A DNA stretch of 64,000 bases from Hermatobates lingyangjiaoensis (GCA_026182355.1 JAPFBL010000068.1:6981001-7045000), one strand, 5' to 3'. Numbered from the stretch's first letter, positions 1-11,756 are shown. The notes: generated from the letters alone by a model not told the origin. A program made the numbers and translations.

Positions 1-368
1 AAACTATATCTGGAAATAGAACATTATGAGGATGATGAGTTGAGATAATTTTTTTCAAAATTATTACATTCACCAAAGGGCCGATAGAGTACAGTTTTCT
101 CCACGCGCACTTCTTATTGTAGTTAATTCAGATTACTTTGGGTATCTGTTTTTATTTCATAACTAAAACAGTAAGTATGTAGACATAAATGTAGACTTGT
201 GTTAAAACTGTAGTTTTTACAAAAAAATAACTTTTACAATCAGATTTTGAATTTTATTTTTAGCAGAACGTTTCTTTATAAATATAGTTAATGGGTTAGT
301 TCCACTGAGGTTAGAAATATTAGAATTAGTAATAATACAATCCGTCATACCTCGTAAAGTTTCAAAAA

Positions 369-413
369 AGCTCGACCGGTTTCGGGTCCGTCTGGATCCC
401 ATCTTCAAGAGCT
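369..413 (-). ncRNA. Hammerhead-like ribozyme variant of PLE-G
   Basis: On the minus strand: stem I AGCUC/GAGCU (413-409 with 373-369), core UUGAAGAU, stem II GGG/CCC, GAAA, then palindromic ACCGGU and C before the closing GAGCU. The 5' core differs from canonical CUGANGA, but layout, GAAA, palindromic stem III and the H17 pyrimidine fit the small hammerhead variants known from Penelope-like elements. It lies downstream of the endonuclease stop, in the expected 3' position. Confidence 0.6.
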
Positions 414-515
414 GTGGATGACAGTGGATGTTATTTTCCTATAACCTACCTATATATATCATCTACATTGTGTAATCAGTGTTGTCTGTGTAGTTAATTT
501 TTTTTTCATATTTCT

Positions 516-1049
516 TTAATTGCTATGTTTTTTCCTTTTATTTCTTATTTCATTATCTATTTCCAGTTCATTGTGTCGTCTTTTAAATGTTATTAGTGGT
601 TTTGTTAAAATATCGGTTTGGTGGTTTGTTTGTTCATTGATTATATTGTCTGTCATTTTATGTTTGTATATTTCTATTTGTTCCTGTATGTTCATTCGTT
701 GTCCTTTTTGTCCCGTTTGTAGTAAGTCCATTGTGTTTTCCATACTGTCCGGGTTATGTCCAAATTTGTTCAAGTGGTGTGCATAGTTTGATTTGTTTGT
801 GTTGTTGGTGTAGTCTTTAATGTGTTCTTTGAATCTGTCTTTTAGTGTCCTTCCCGTTTGCCCGATGTAGTTTTTACCACAATCTTTGGATTTAATCCTG
901 TATATTCCGCTTTTCTCAAATTTGTTATCTTTGTTCTCTGTTGTGTTGTTTGTGATTTGGTTTATAGTGTTATTCGTTTTATAACCTATTTTTAATGAAT
1001 ATTTTCTTAGAAGAGTCGCAATTTTTTCGCTAGGTTTACCTACGAGTAA
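516..1049 (-). pseudogene. PLE-G GIY-YIG endonuclease domain (C-terminal part of PLE polyprotein)
   Basis: Minus-strand translation from about 1049 gives a run of roughly 177 codons ending at a TAA (518-516). It contains S-G-I-Y-R-I, a short D-C-G-K spacer, N-Y-I-G-Q-T-G-R-T-L-K-D-R-F-K-E-H, then H-H-L-N-K-F-G-H and M-N-I-Q-E-Q-I-E-I-Y-K-H. These are the GIY and YIG strands, the catalytic Arg region, the conserved His and the catalytic Glu helix of the PLE nuclease, which nicks target DNA for target-primed reverse transcription. The CCHH-like knuckle before YIG keeps only one clear Cys. No start codon exists in this piece because it was fused to the RT upstream. The frame is open through the domain but cut off upstream by the inserted repeat at 1051-1148, so the element cannot make a full protein. 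Confidence 0.88.
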
Positions 1050-1050
1050 A

Positions 1051-1148
1051 TATAATAACTAATATATTTTATGTTTATTCAATCAGTAAACTAACGGTTA
1101 TAGTGTGGCCATATAACCGTATTATCATAAACAACAAAAATCTCTTTC
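1051..1148 (+). repeat. 98-bp palindrome-cored repeat, copy 1, inside PLE-G
   Basis: Matches 1761-1858 with about four to five mismatches. The middle is an inverted repeat, ACGGTTAT/ATAACCGT (1094-1101 and 1113-1120). It splits the PLE-G coding sequence: the protein reads Y-I-R-G on one side and K-P-S-E-K on the other, and the sequences bordering the insert (CGAGGT and CGTAGGT on the minus strand) look like an imperfect target duplication. Confidence 0.8.
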
Positions 1149-1480
1149 ACCTCGTATGTAAGTTAAAGATACGTATCTGTTCGTTATTCCCGGTGTTGTA
1201 CTGTTAGTATTGTGTTTATTTCTTCTTTCGTTTATTAGTCTTTGTATAATTTTTTCCTTATACCCGTTATTTTTTGCTATTGTTTTTATGGTATTTAATT
1301 CCTTTATAAGGTCAGTTACTCCTAATCTATCCAATGCATCTGTTACATGGCTTTTCCCGTTTAATTATTTATCTAAAGAGATTCCAATGTTTCTGCATAA
1401 GTGTCCTAGTTCATATTATATATTTTTATTAACAAGGATTTTGAGACTTACTTTCTGTAGGTTACTGTAATCAATTTTAT
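1125..1480 (-). pseudogene. PLE-G linker between RT and GIY-YIG
   Basis: Minus-strand frame from about 1364 to 1149 reads ...D-R-L-G-V-T-D-L-I-K-E-L-N-T-I-K-T-I-A-K-N-N-G-Y...Y-V-S-L-T-Y-I-R-G, resembling the linker of PLE polyproteins between RT thumb and nuclease. Codons after 1149 belong to the inserted 98-bp repeat. Upstream (1365-1480) similar residues continue only across stops and a probable frameshift, so this is a dead fragment. Confidence 0.65.
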
Positions 1481-1760
1481 AATTTCTAGATTAATCTATT
1501 AATATATTACCAGTGTTTAATGGAATCAGATCACCTGTCATGGGCTCCTTCTAACCCAAGGAATATACTAGCCTGATTTCTTTAAAATATCTAGATTGTT
1601 CTATTATGTTAACCAAATTTTGAAAACAGATTTTGTAATTTTATACTTGTGATATATATGCTGTATCTTGAGAAAATGATATACATCTATTATTATCATA
1701 ATACTATAAGCAGAGCATTCGACGTTTCTATAGTATAATGTTATAAAATATTCCTATTAG

Positions 1761-1858
1761 GATAATAACTAATATATGTTATGCTTATTCAATCATTAAA
1801 CTAACGGTTATAGTGTGGCCATATAACCGTATTATCATAAACAACAAAAATCTCTTTC
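1761..1858 (+). repeat. 98-bp palindrome-cored repeat, copy 2
   Basis: Same sequence and orientation as 1051-1148, 710 bp away, with the same inverted core. No terminal inverted repeats or coding capacity are visible. It could be a tiny non-autonomous element or a unit of a dispersed satellite. Confidence 0.8.
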
Positions 1859-4420
1859 GCATACTCCAGTATTGCTGAAAACAGTAGACTTCTTAAACAC
1901 ACTAAGAACTGCATCCCTACAATTACTCCCGTGACAAGGTGATTTATAAGAAGAAATTTGCTTGACAACAATCCTTCACCCTCGCCACCGTCATAAATTA
2001 TAAAGTTCTTGAATTATCTTTACTATAAGTAAACAGAATATACAATTTCTTAACCAATTGATTTTTTATTTTTATTTTGAATTTACACTCATTACAAATT
2101 AGATACATTCATTAGCTTCAACCATATCTGTAGAAGTGGTTAAAAATTGAACTTTCTGTTCTAATCGGTCCAATATAAAGTATACTTTGTATTCCAGTTG
2201 ATATAATATCACGTACATTGGTTTGGCATCAGGTAAAAGTAAGTTTTGTAAACTCCGATGTACGTACATGTATAGAAATATGATATCGAATTGATAATTC
2301 CAATTAGTTATTACTGTGTCTCGTTCCAATAATTCATATTACTTATGTTATACTTAAATAACTACACAATAAATTGTTCTCTTTAATACTGTAGTTACGG
2401 TCACCTAAGAACGTGATATTATTTCTAAAGTTTAAATTTTATAGATATTTAATATTTTTTTTCAAGGTCCCTTACTCAAAATGAATGCCACCTACCTACG
2501 TTACTCCAAACTTCATTTATTTACTTATGAATGCAATAATTTCATTAGATTTTGTACTATAATCAACAAAATCAAGTGTCTAGTTTCAATACAAATAAAG
2601 AATCTTGTATCATTTATCAGACAGTAAATTTTCTGCTTTAGAGAACACAGACTTATCTCTGTCAATCACACTATCCCACGCCAGCCTACCACAACACCAA
2701 ATGTTCAATCCACATATGATATTAACATATTTTCAAGGGTACAACATATAGATTGATTAGAGTATTATGTTAGACAAATCCATCATAACATGAAAAGCAT
2801 CATAAATTATATGATTGATTAGCGTTGTTTTTTTAATGTAAATCCGTTAAAAAGTCGAGATCAATGTTTTTATCATTCATCATAGTTTACTTATAGTAAA
2901 ATAAAAATTATGAGTGAGGGGATTCAGTTAAAAAAATTCGAAGTCAATGTAAACAAGTTTAGAAAATGAAGCAGATGCCTCATAAAGTTAAATCGAATTT
3001 TCAGTTATAGAATTGTCAAAATAATAATTGGACACTCTTTTATGTTTATTTTAGTTTTATAGTAATTTTATGTTGATTTTTTGGACCTAATTAATTTTTC
3101 TGTAGTTCACCTTTTAGTGTTATAAAAATATTATCTGAAAAGATAAATTGTACCATAATAATGATATTTATTTGACCAAACATTTTCATAATCAATGTTT
3201 TATTTAGTTCTTTTTAGGATATTTACGGAATAGTACTATTGTTTTCGTAGGTTTTTGAAGTATAAGAAATTTATTTCACATTCTTCCAGTGTTAGTTATT
3301 TCTTTTATTTATGAATTTGTATCCTTTAACGCTATTTAAAAAATAATTTAGCTATATCTATTTTAAATAAAATAGATAATTTTAAATTAAATAAATATAT
3401 TAATAACTATTTCTTAAAAGAAGAAAAGAAACAAATGCATACTGATAAATTAGCTTTATTTTAAGAAATCAATAAAATTTTAGTTTTAGAAATAGTATTT
3501 TTTTAAAGTTTTTTTGGACATGCAAGCCATACAGTGAGACCTAAAAAAAAAATTAAATAACTATAACATTATTGAATTTTTCAAGTTTTTCTTCTTTTTT
3601 TTTTGTGAAGATAATCAGTGAAATTATATAAATAATATGTTGTTAAATGAAATAAACAAAGAAAGTCAGTTTTGATGTGGAGTCATCTATTTCCTGAAAC
3701 ACGTCCCTAGACACAAGTATTTGCATGTAAGACGTATTCTGTGGGCCTTAAGTCCTTGTGAAGGGAGCCTGGTATTATAAATTGAACATAAATCAATATT
3801 TGTGGCACACGCACCTTGCTTCAATACGTTCCACATGTTGCTTTATAATACTTCATATATCGTTCAAATTTATAAAACATAAAATCTTGACATCAGAATT
3901 AATATAAGGAACAACAAAACTATATTTGATTTTCTTTGATATGTCTGTATTCAAATGTCTCTTATTTGCAAAATTTTAATATTAAAAAGGATATTTAAAA
4001 CATTCCTGTAATTTTTTTTTAGAAAATAACATTGATTCTAAGGTTGCTGTACTTCTGGCTATTAAAAAATTGCCAGAAAAGTTGATTTTCTATTATTGTT
4101 CTTATTCTTGATTTAAACAGGAATTCTACACCGTTATTTATGATAACTTTTAACCACTATTCAAATTATAGGATTGATTCTATAAGATTATCATTTGAGA
4201 CCATTTTGACAAGTGTGATTTTAAGTTTTCATTTCATTAATGTTAAAACTACAAGATAAAATTGCTTAAAAATACCATTTTTAATAGTAGCGGGAATATC
4301 ACATGGAACAATACTGAAAGCTATACTTTCAATATCTTTTATGGGGAGTTCATCAATTGGATTGTGCATTTTAAGTTTTAATGTTTAATTCATTACGAGT
4401 AATAAGAATATTTATTAAAA

Positions 4421-4423
<3 letters not shown>
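1859..4423. other. AT-rich tract without supported gene
   Basis: No coding region is convincing. Short pieces resemble the distal part of repeat family R (about 2690-2840: a string about a lost 'acaacatatagattgattag...' block also seen near 11.48 and 13.03 kb). The motif tttacttatagtaaa (about 2885-2900) recurs at R and V repeat borders elsewhere in the window. Confidence 0.6.

Positions 4424-4479
<56 letters not shown>
4424..4479. repeat. (TA)n microsatellite
   Basis: About 28 uninterrupted AT dinucleotides. Unlike most other long (TA)n here, no recognisable PLE fragment flanks it. Confidence 0.98.
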
Positions 4480-4482
<3 letters not shown>

Positions 4483-4839
4483 AAAAACGAAGAAAGCAAT
4501 GTTGAAATGGAAGATTTAAAGTTTTTGTTATAAAAAAGAAACTCTTAGGATTGAGAGGAAATGAGATTGTTTGGGCAATATTTAGCTGATGCGTTTATTG
4601 ATTAGCCATTAGTGAGACGGGAATGAAGATAAATGTTGATGTGATCACTGCCAAAATATTATCAGTTTGGTTGTGATGAAGAGTTGAGTGCACCTCAAGT
4701 AATGTTGCTTAGAGGAATACGGATCAGTAGTCTGTAATAGTGGGCCCTTTGATTAGTTAAAGAATTAAGGTTAATTTGAAAGGGCCAAGGGCCAGGTTTG
4801 ACTTTAGAAAGAGGAATATCAAGTTTCTATGTCAGTAGG

Positions 4840-5010
4840 GGTAGAAAGCCGGCAACAGCGCAGTATCGAGCCGGTATCCCCCACCACTGCCCTAGCACCC
4901 CACCCACTCCATCGCAGCTCCCACCCTTCATCCCTCTGACGGCATTCATAGTTGCTCCTCTTCTCTAAGAGCTGTCTCTCTTGTCGTAGTCTCTGTCATG
5001 GACAACACAA
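4840..5010. other. GC-rich patch of unknown origin
   Basis: C-rich stretch (clusters of CCCACC, CCCTC) much richer in GC than its surroundings. No open frame, tRNA boxes or known terminus was recognised. C-rich patches also occur in the 3' untranslated parts of the PLE copies here, so an old retroelement end is possible. Confidence 0.4.
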
Positions 5011-6229
5011 CCTAATTCCATCTCATGCATTTATTACACTGACAACTGTTTTCATCCATATAAATAAACCTAATTCTTTAACTTTATAAGATACGTAAAA
5101 CACATTAAATATCTCTTACAATGATTATATATTGTATCGTTATAAAGATTAACATGAGTCAAAGTAATATTAAGTTAAGCACTTAATATCTTCGGTAAAA
5201 AGTAAAAACCCGTAAAGATTAAATGTTATAATTAACCGTAATAATTGCGAAGAACAATGATGTATCTCTAGTCTATTTACAGTCCTCAGTTACAGGAATC
5301 CACAGATTGTTTAGCAGAATTATTTACTAAAAAAGACATTATAAAAACCATTGGTTAGTTCAACAAACACTGGCCACCTAAGAAACCACTCGATCCCAGC
5401 TGGATTTCATCGCCAGCTGATTTGTGTGGAACTCAAACTGATCAAATGATCAATGAGAGAAATTAAAGACGCCTTCGGAATTCATTGTTTCTTATTTTGT
5501 ATGTAGGGCAATATTGTCCGGGGCTTGAACATACAATGTAACTTAAATTTCACTATGTAGTTCATATGTTGTTTTAATATTCATATAACAGTTAAATAAA
5601 TACAATTTTCGTTACAATTTGGCTGTTCCAACTCATATGTAGGAGAATTACACATGAAATTTGGTAAATTTTTCCATATTTTAGATATTCTACTCACAAA
5701 ACAGAACACTTAAGTGTATATCAATTTCATTTAAACGGTCTTTGACGAGTGTTCAGTGTATGCTGCACAGTTTTTGGCAGGAATTTACAATGGAAGTGAT
5801 TTCATAATAGAGAATCAATATAAAATTTGTGTAGGTCTGGAAATAACTTCACTTCAACTGTGCTACAGGGCCATTAAGATGAATTAATAGAGGGTTTAGT
5901 CTTCATCATAGATTGATTCACAAGTATTTAGACCTATGCTGCCTGAAAAAATTGCTTAAACGAAGATTATAACTGCACATTCCGGAAAAAGATTACAGCA
6001 ATCGTAACTCACGAGAGCCTATCTCTCGTATGTTACCCAGCCCAGTAGCAAACCAAAATTAACATGAAATCAATTATTTAATTATATAGTAATTATATTT
6101 AAGTAAATAATATATACCGTTTAGTATATTATTCTTGTTTTTCCATAAGGAGTATTATTGTTTTGTGTTAAATAGTACAATGTGCACGCTTATTGCCTCC
6201 ATATAAATAACGCTTTCTCTGAAGTGCTA
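5011..6229. other. AT-rich tract, nothing recognised
   Basis: No open frame, repeat match to the rest of the window, or structured element was found. Confidence 0.5.
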
Positions 6230-6631
6230 AAAGGTGTGGGTGCGTGTATTTGTGTACGTTTGTATGTGTGGTTGAGGGTGAGTGTGCTGTAGTGGTAGGG
6301 TGAGTGTGTTGTGGTGTATGTGGGTGCTTGTGTGTGTTCTTGTGTGCGTTTGTATGTTTGGTGTGAGGGTGGGTGTGCTGTGGTGTGTGTGGGTGCGTGT
6401 GTGTGCTTCTGCACTTTTGTATGTGTGGTGTGATTGTGGTTGTGCTGTGGTGTAACGTGGGTGCGTGTGTTTGTACGCGTTTGTATGTGTATGTGAGGGT
6501 GGGTGTGCTGTGGTGTGTGTGGGTGCGTGTGTGTGCTTCTGCACGTTTGTATGTGTGGTGTGATTGTGGTTGTGCTGTGGTGTAACGTGGGTGCGTGTGT
6601 TTGTATGTATGGTGTGAGGGTGATTGTGATG

Positions 6632-6678
<47 letters not shown>

Positions 6679-6720
6679 TGTGCGCATTTGTATGTTTGGT
6701 GTGAGCGTGGGTGTGTTTAT
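6230..6720. repeat. GT-rich minisatellite with 130-bp higher-order unit
   Basis: The plus strand is almost purely G/T. A unit beginning gtgagggtgggtgtgctg occurs at 6363 and again at 6493, a 130-bp period with very few differences, followed by a (GT)n run at about 6633-6675. The His/Thr-rich and Cys/Val-rich frames here are low-complexity translations of the repeat, not genes. Confidence 0.93.
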
Positions 6721-8034
6721 GTAAAAAAGATATCACAAAAAATAAAAAAATATAGTAACTAAATTTCATATTTAATTTCACTTGCCGTGAGTTGATACGG
6801 CAAACCTGGAACGACATTCACTTTGGAAGGGGTCAGTAAAAATAATCGATGATTGAATTGCTAAAATTCTTTCTAAAAATTTGCATTAAAATTGCTGTTC
6901 TTTTCAGAATTTTCATTATACTTTGTGAACATAAAATGCAATGTGCATAGATATTGTCCTGAAGGTCATGTCAATTTTTTGAAATTATTAAGGATTTTCT
7001 TCTTGCTTCAATATTAAGCTAAAATAATGAAATATACATGCTACAATTAAATTAAACCCAAATTTATTAAACTGAGAGGGACTGAGAGAGTGAAAGAGAG
7101 AGATAATCAGAGTTTGGGAAATAATAGATACTAAAATTCTCAACAGTACTTCGGTTATACCCGAGTGTCGCCCTAACAACCCCACAACCATTTATAATAG
7201 AGTAAATAAACTTGTGTGGAGTCTCACACCAGAGTTTTTACGATACAGGTTTTGTGACTTCTAATATGAATAGTTTCTAACGGTGTTGTAGTGAATCTGT
7301 TTATCACAGTCAATATGGAATCTTAATGTCAGACATATAGTTGTTGATGTGCCTAATGTATATTATCATAATGATAATACTAATGTGTGACAAAAAGATA
7401 CCAATTAAAGATTTTGTGTAGGTATTGTCTTCTATTGAACATTTCATTAACTTGTAATATTGGAATGGTAATATTGCACTAAAAAAGAAAATTCTTTAGT
7501 TCTTTTTGTAATTAAATGAGAAATGTTCTGTAAATAATCATATTCATACGGCAAAAAACTTCTATCAGATGGACAAATAATAGTATCAGCTTTAAAATGT
7601 TGTTTTGAAAAAAAGAAAAAATACTTAAGATTAAACAAATCAGTAGATATAGAAGGAACATTTAACAACTTATTCTTACCATTCATTAGATTACCAATAA
7701 TATACACGTGTCTTAATCAAGCGACTATGCACAGCAAAGGAAATTTTGTGTATATATTATCTACAACAACTGAAATAGTGTCTTCAAATTGCTGTTCCGA
7801 GGGACATGTGAAATGTCTCTTATTGTGGTCCTTAATTATGGATGACTCCTGGATAATCATGGCTATGGTATGCACGATAGGCAGAGTCAAGCTTGATGGC
7901 GCTGCCTTTGACCTTGTGCAGAACAACCTTTCCGGACTGTTCAAAAATGGTTAAAGGAGAAAATTCGCGATATAAATCCAGCTAAAGTTATCATACACTT
8001 CACAAAATGTAGAAGGTTGATTACTAATTTTTAA
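6721..8034. other. AT-rich tract without supported gene
   Basis: Several short frames exist on both strands (for example overlapping sense/antisense frames at 7717-7954), but none has recognisable domains, and no splice-bounded exon stands out. Confidence 0.5.
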
Positions 8035-8262
8035 ATTAGTAAAAACTCTGGATTGGCCTGCAATCAACTTTCCTACAAGTAAACAATATCAATCTCATTC
8101 ACAACCAACTGATGATTTATTTTCATTTGTATACCTTTTAAAGGACTAAAAACCTTTTAATACGTATGTACCATTTGTTATCATCTGGGTAGACTCATTT
8201 TATCAGTTCTCCAGCTAAAATGATATAACTAATATAATTATATATCATTATAATTATATATA

Positions 8263-8293
<31 letters not shown>

Positions 8294-9330
8294 TATAATA
8301 TATAATATATAATATTATAATTATATATAATATATAAGTATTTATTATAACTTATATAATTATATTATATCAGTTATATGGAACATTGACCAATCTGACA
8401 TGCTATTGAACTGACTTCCTGGATGTCATCAGACCTGCACCCTCCTTGAACATACAACTCATATTGTACATCCAATTGATGTAATTAAATTCTACTTCAA
8501 ATATTAAATTCTTTAATGGCCTTCATAAATGTACGTTGAGAAGTATCCCTCGCTTCTATAGTTTTCTGTTTGCTTTAACAAAGATTTTTAACCTTTCCAA
8601 GTCGATTGGCTCACATTCAGATGTAGTATGATCGAATGTTTCTGTCTTTTTTAGACACAGTTCTGCATTCTTAGTATGATGTCAAATACAGCTTTCATTC
8701 ATGGAAGTTAAGTATACAAATTTTCAATAGATGTTCTCATATATTTTCAATTTCTCCGTTTAAAGATATAGTATTCATTACAAATTAAAAATCAGTTGGA
8801 AAGAGCTTTGTAAACTAAATTGAACACCTTTTAACTAATTTCTTCTTGATTTATTCTCAATTCCACTCCTGTGAACGCTCAGATATGGGTGCCAAATTCT
8901 CAAGACTTGAATATATTTTTATGGTTCCAAACATTTCCTAATTCTTTACCAACTTATTCACAGATATTCCCTTGTTTTCAGGCACTCTTAAGAAAATAAA
9001 ATTATTTAGACTGTTTTCATTATTAATTTATGACATGTCAGTATATCAAAGTTGAACTCATTTATTTGAAGTATTCCATTTATTTATTTCTAAATATTCC
9101 ATTAAAAAACTTTTTCATGAAAGAGGACTTAAGTTTATTGAAACACGCTGAAATAAAAATTGTTTTATGGAAGACAAAAAGTTACAAAAATTAATAAAAA
9201 AAATATATTTCATAAATTTATTTACCTGTATAATTATAATTAATTTTTAACTTAACTTAATTAATTTTAAATTAGTTGAATCAAATGTAAGTAATACTAT
9301 TATAAATTTCCGACTTACCTCGTAAATTGT
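8035..9330 (+). repeat. Family R repeat, copy a
   Basis: Begins with a block like 'tggagtggcctacactcaactttactataagtaaac' in consensus form (diverged here) and continues through marks shared with the other R copies: 'gacatg..attgaac', 'cttcataaatgtacgttgagaagtatccctc', 'gatgtcaaatacagctttcattcat' and 'ttatttattctcaattccactcctgtgaa'. No coding potential is evident; copies are diverged and carry different insertions. Not identified. It contains a TAA/TA-rich block at 8220-8345. Confidence 0.75.
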
Positions 9331-9603
9331 TGCGTAAATTATTCCAACCGACTCGTTACGAGTAGGTTGGTATTATCTACAAGTTATGAAGTATGTCGGA
9401 ATTTTGTAATAATTTAATGTTTACCAACCTCTGTGGTACTAAAGATATGCCTGTATCAAGCATTATTAGTGTTGGATATATGATAGCAGATGCAATGTCC
9501 TTCAAGGAATATATATAGAGAAATTTGCATAAAAAAACGGAATTGCAATAAAAAATTTAATTGCAATTAAATGAATAACCAAAATATTCCCGCCCAAAAT
9601 GAT

Positions 9604-9776
9604 TACGATAAAGTTTATTTAAAGAGTAATGAACAAAAATATATATAGGATGCACATTTTTCCAGCCATTCAGGGTACACTAAAACCGTTGAAATCGATG
9701 ATTTTTAATCAAAAATTATTTTAAAAATGTCTGATATCTCCTCAGTCAGCTTTAACTAACTTGGCTTGAAGAAATG
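9604..9776 (+). repeat. Family S repeat, copy a
   Basis: About 170 bp nearly matched at 12098-12265, sharing 'gtaatgaacaaaaa', 'agccagtcagggcacactaaaac' (diverged) and 'aaaaatgtctgatatctcct'. The copy at 12.1 kb interrupts an R repeat, which shows S is a separate mobile unit. Identity unknown. Confidence 0.8.
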
Positions 9777-10807
9777 CCAACCGTTCACGATTCTAAACCT
9801 TGTTTAACTCTCCAAGCTTCCCCAGAAATAAAATTAATGAATAAGTGATCAAGGAAACATATAAAAATGTATGCCAGGTCTAATGCTAATGAAGAAACTC
9901 AATCAAACTAAATTGATTAATTAATGAATAGGATCAAATAAGACACTCATTCTAGCTGGAAATAAATTTGAAAATTAACTTATGGGGGTAACCTGTGCTC
10001 AACTTTAGAGTAAGTAAGCATAATATCCTATTCTTTGACAACAAACTGATTTTTGTTTTATGCTAATGTGGCTAAACATATATATTAATCAATACTATAT
10101 TAATCATCCATATGTGGGTATAATCATTTGATCAGTTATAAGAAAGAGGAAATCATTTTTCAATTTGACATGTTGTTAAAACCGAGGGTCTGAATTTCGT
10201 CGCACTCGTATGCTCCGTGGTTTTACCTCTCATATTGAACATCCCATTCTAGTAAGTAAATGCAAAGTCAGATTTTCAGTATTTTTTAATGACTTTTACA
10301 AATTTACACAGAGAAGTATCTAACACTCCTATAGTTTTGGGTATGCTTTGGCAGTTCTCTTTATCTACTTCTTTGCATTTTTCTCACATTTAGATATGTT
10401 TTGATCAAATGTTTCAACCTCTTTTAGACTGAGATCATATGATGTCAAATACAGCTTGTGTTCATAATAGTTAAAGAGACAATTTTTTATTATATTTTTA
10501 AATCCTCCCTTTGAAGATATATTTTATTCGATATATATTATTATCAAGTGAAAGTTCAGTTAAAATAAGGTTCTTAAACTAAATTTGTAACGGTTTTTTA
10601 TGCTACCTATTAACTGCTTTCATCTTGACATATTTATCAGCTCTACTTCTCTAAAAGCTGACGTGTGTAGTACAAAAATATTCAAATCTGCAGTATATTT
10701 GTAAATATTCTAAATATTTCAAAATAGTTTAGAAACTCATTTCTAAGTAAAAAAAAATCCTATATGATCTGAAAGACAAGATAATCAAACATTTCTTTTC
10801 TTCTAAT

Positions 10808-11024
10808 GTAGTGCAATCAGTTATTATGTGGTATTTACTCATTGTTGGGTAAAATCTAATGAAATGGTCTCCACATATAAAAATTTTAAGTTCCAGTCAG
10901 TCTTATTCAGAGGCACTCATCCTTAGTTAATGCCTGAGGAAGAACACTACGTGTTCGAAACGCGTTGTTTATATCATTAAAATTTTTATATGTGGAGACC
11001 ATTTCATTAGATTTTTACCCTACA
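10808..11024 (+). mobile_element. PLE-B foldback insertion with perfect 17-bp target duplication
   Basis: A 217-bp element flanked by identical 17-bp repeats (10791-10807 and 11025-11041) inside a family R copy. Near its ends lie inverted repeats of about 40 bp ('aaaatctaatgaaatggtc' and its complement), and between them a canonical hammerhead motif (10927-10980). No protein is encoded. A clean 17-bp duplication indicates a retrotransposition-type insertion of a very short, ribozyme-bearing PLE derivative. The same family appears as a larger foldback at 22.34-23.19 kb. Confidence 0.88.
10927..10980 (+). ncRNA. Hammerhead ribozyme, PLE-B family, core intact
   Basis: CUGAGGA (10934-10940) fits CUGANGA; stem II is a perfect GAACAC-UAC-GUGUUC hairpin (10942-10956); GAAA at 10957-10960; stem III is palindromic ACGCGU (10960-10965); H17 is U (10966). 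Stem I is UUAAUG/CAUUAA (10927-10932 and 10975-10980) with a C-G closing pair next to the core and an asymmetric internal loop. All catalytic positions of the hammerhead core are present. The short palindromic stem III suggests activity as a dimer. Confidence 0.87.
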
Positions 11025-11756
11025 ATTTCTTTTCTTCTAATTACAGGTCTTCTGCACATCTTTATATTGAGTATTCAGTAGGTTATCCACGAATAGGAAT
11101 AGAAATGGGACAGCTCCCTGAGAACAGCGTTTAGTGTTCACAACTTCAATATTGGTAGGACTAATACTTTCACTAATTATTCTTATATATGAGTACCATT
11201 CATAAATTCTAAGCCGTCTATTATAAGATCCTCCGATAATTAACAATTAATCCAAAGTAATTATTTTAAGACTTCATAGTGCTTATATATTCTCAGAAAA
11301 GTATAATCAAAAATATCATGTTCAATGAATTACCGAAGAAGTTTTCTTACAATTAGTACGCGTTTTGTAATAAAGAACAAAAGAGCACATTTCCTATACT
11401 TCAGTATTGGCTTAAGACAATGGGTTTCTTAAACACACCAAGTAATACCTCTAAAATTAAGTTGTATTCAAGGATGCAACATATGGTTTGATAAGAACAT
11501 TGTTAGACATCCATCCATCACTCCATGGATAGCATCAGAAAAAATATGTTTGATTGGTGTTGATTTTTTTAATTTAGGGATTTTATTGTTCCCTTATATC
11601 GTATGAACTCTTTGAAACATTCAATTTCTGTTAATAATAATTAACTAATTACAATTAGTAATTATAACTAATTATAATTAATAATAACTATTTAGAGCTA
11701 AAAATATAAATAATAATTTTATTTCACTTGATTCACTGAAAAAATTTTGATCTCTA

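Larger units (their letters stand above)
217..1480 (-). mobile_element. PLE-G: 5'-truncated Penelope-like retroelement
   Basis: Read on the minus strand, this holds a decayed linker region (about 1470-1148), a 98-bp foreign repeat, a GIY-YIG endonuclease domain (1049-516), a 3' untranslated part with a hammerhead-like motif (413-369) and a terminal segment to about 217. The terminal segment (about 300-360) is shared with a foldback at 61.75-61.93 kb, so it is part of the element and not host DNA. The reverse-transcriptase core upstream is missing, as is usual for 5'-truncated PLE copies. The small frame at 217-408 is only the 3' tail of the element read through. The family assignment is firm for the GIY-YIG part and weaker for 1365-1480, where stops interrupt the frame. 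Confidence 0.85.
9965..11440 (+). repeat. Family R repeat, copy b, split by a ribozyme-bearing insertion
   Basis: Carries the same ordered blocks as copies a and c (5' end near 9970, 'ctttgacaacaaactgat', 'gatgtcaaatacagct', 'gtacgcgttttgtaataaagaacaaaagag'). It is interrupted at 10808-11024 by an unrelated 217-bp element. No reading frame is conserved between copies. Confidence 0.75.

Noticed and set aside
520..786. Plus-strand Leu/Ser-rich frame with membrane-like stretches
   Set aside because: Antisense of the PLE-G GIY-YIG region, where the minus strand has clear domain residues.
6190..6817. Long His/Thr-rich and Cys/Val-rich frames
   Set aside because: They translate a GT/CA minisatellite in several frames at once; no codon bias or domain.
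8220..8345. TA/TAA-rich block as an origin or CRISPR-like array
   Set aside because: Simple irregular AT repeat with no spacer/repeat periodicity.
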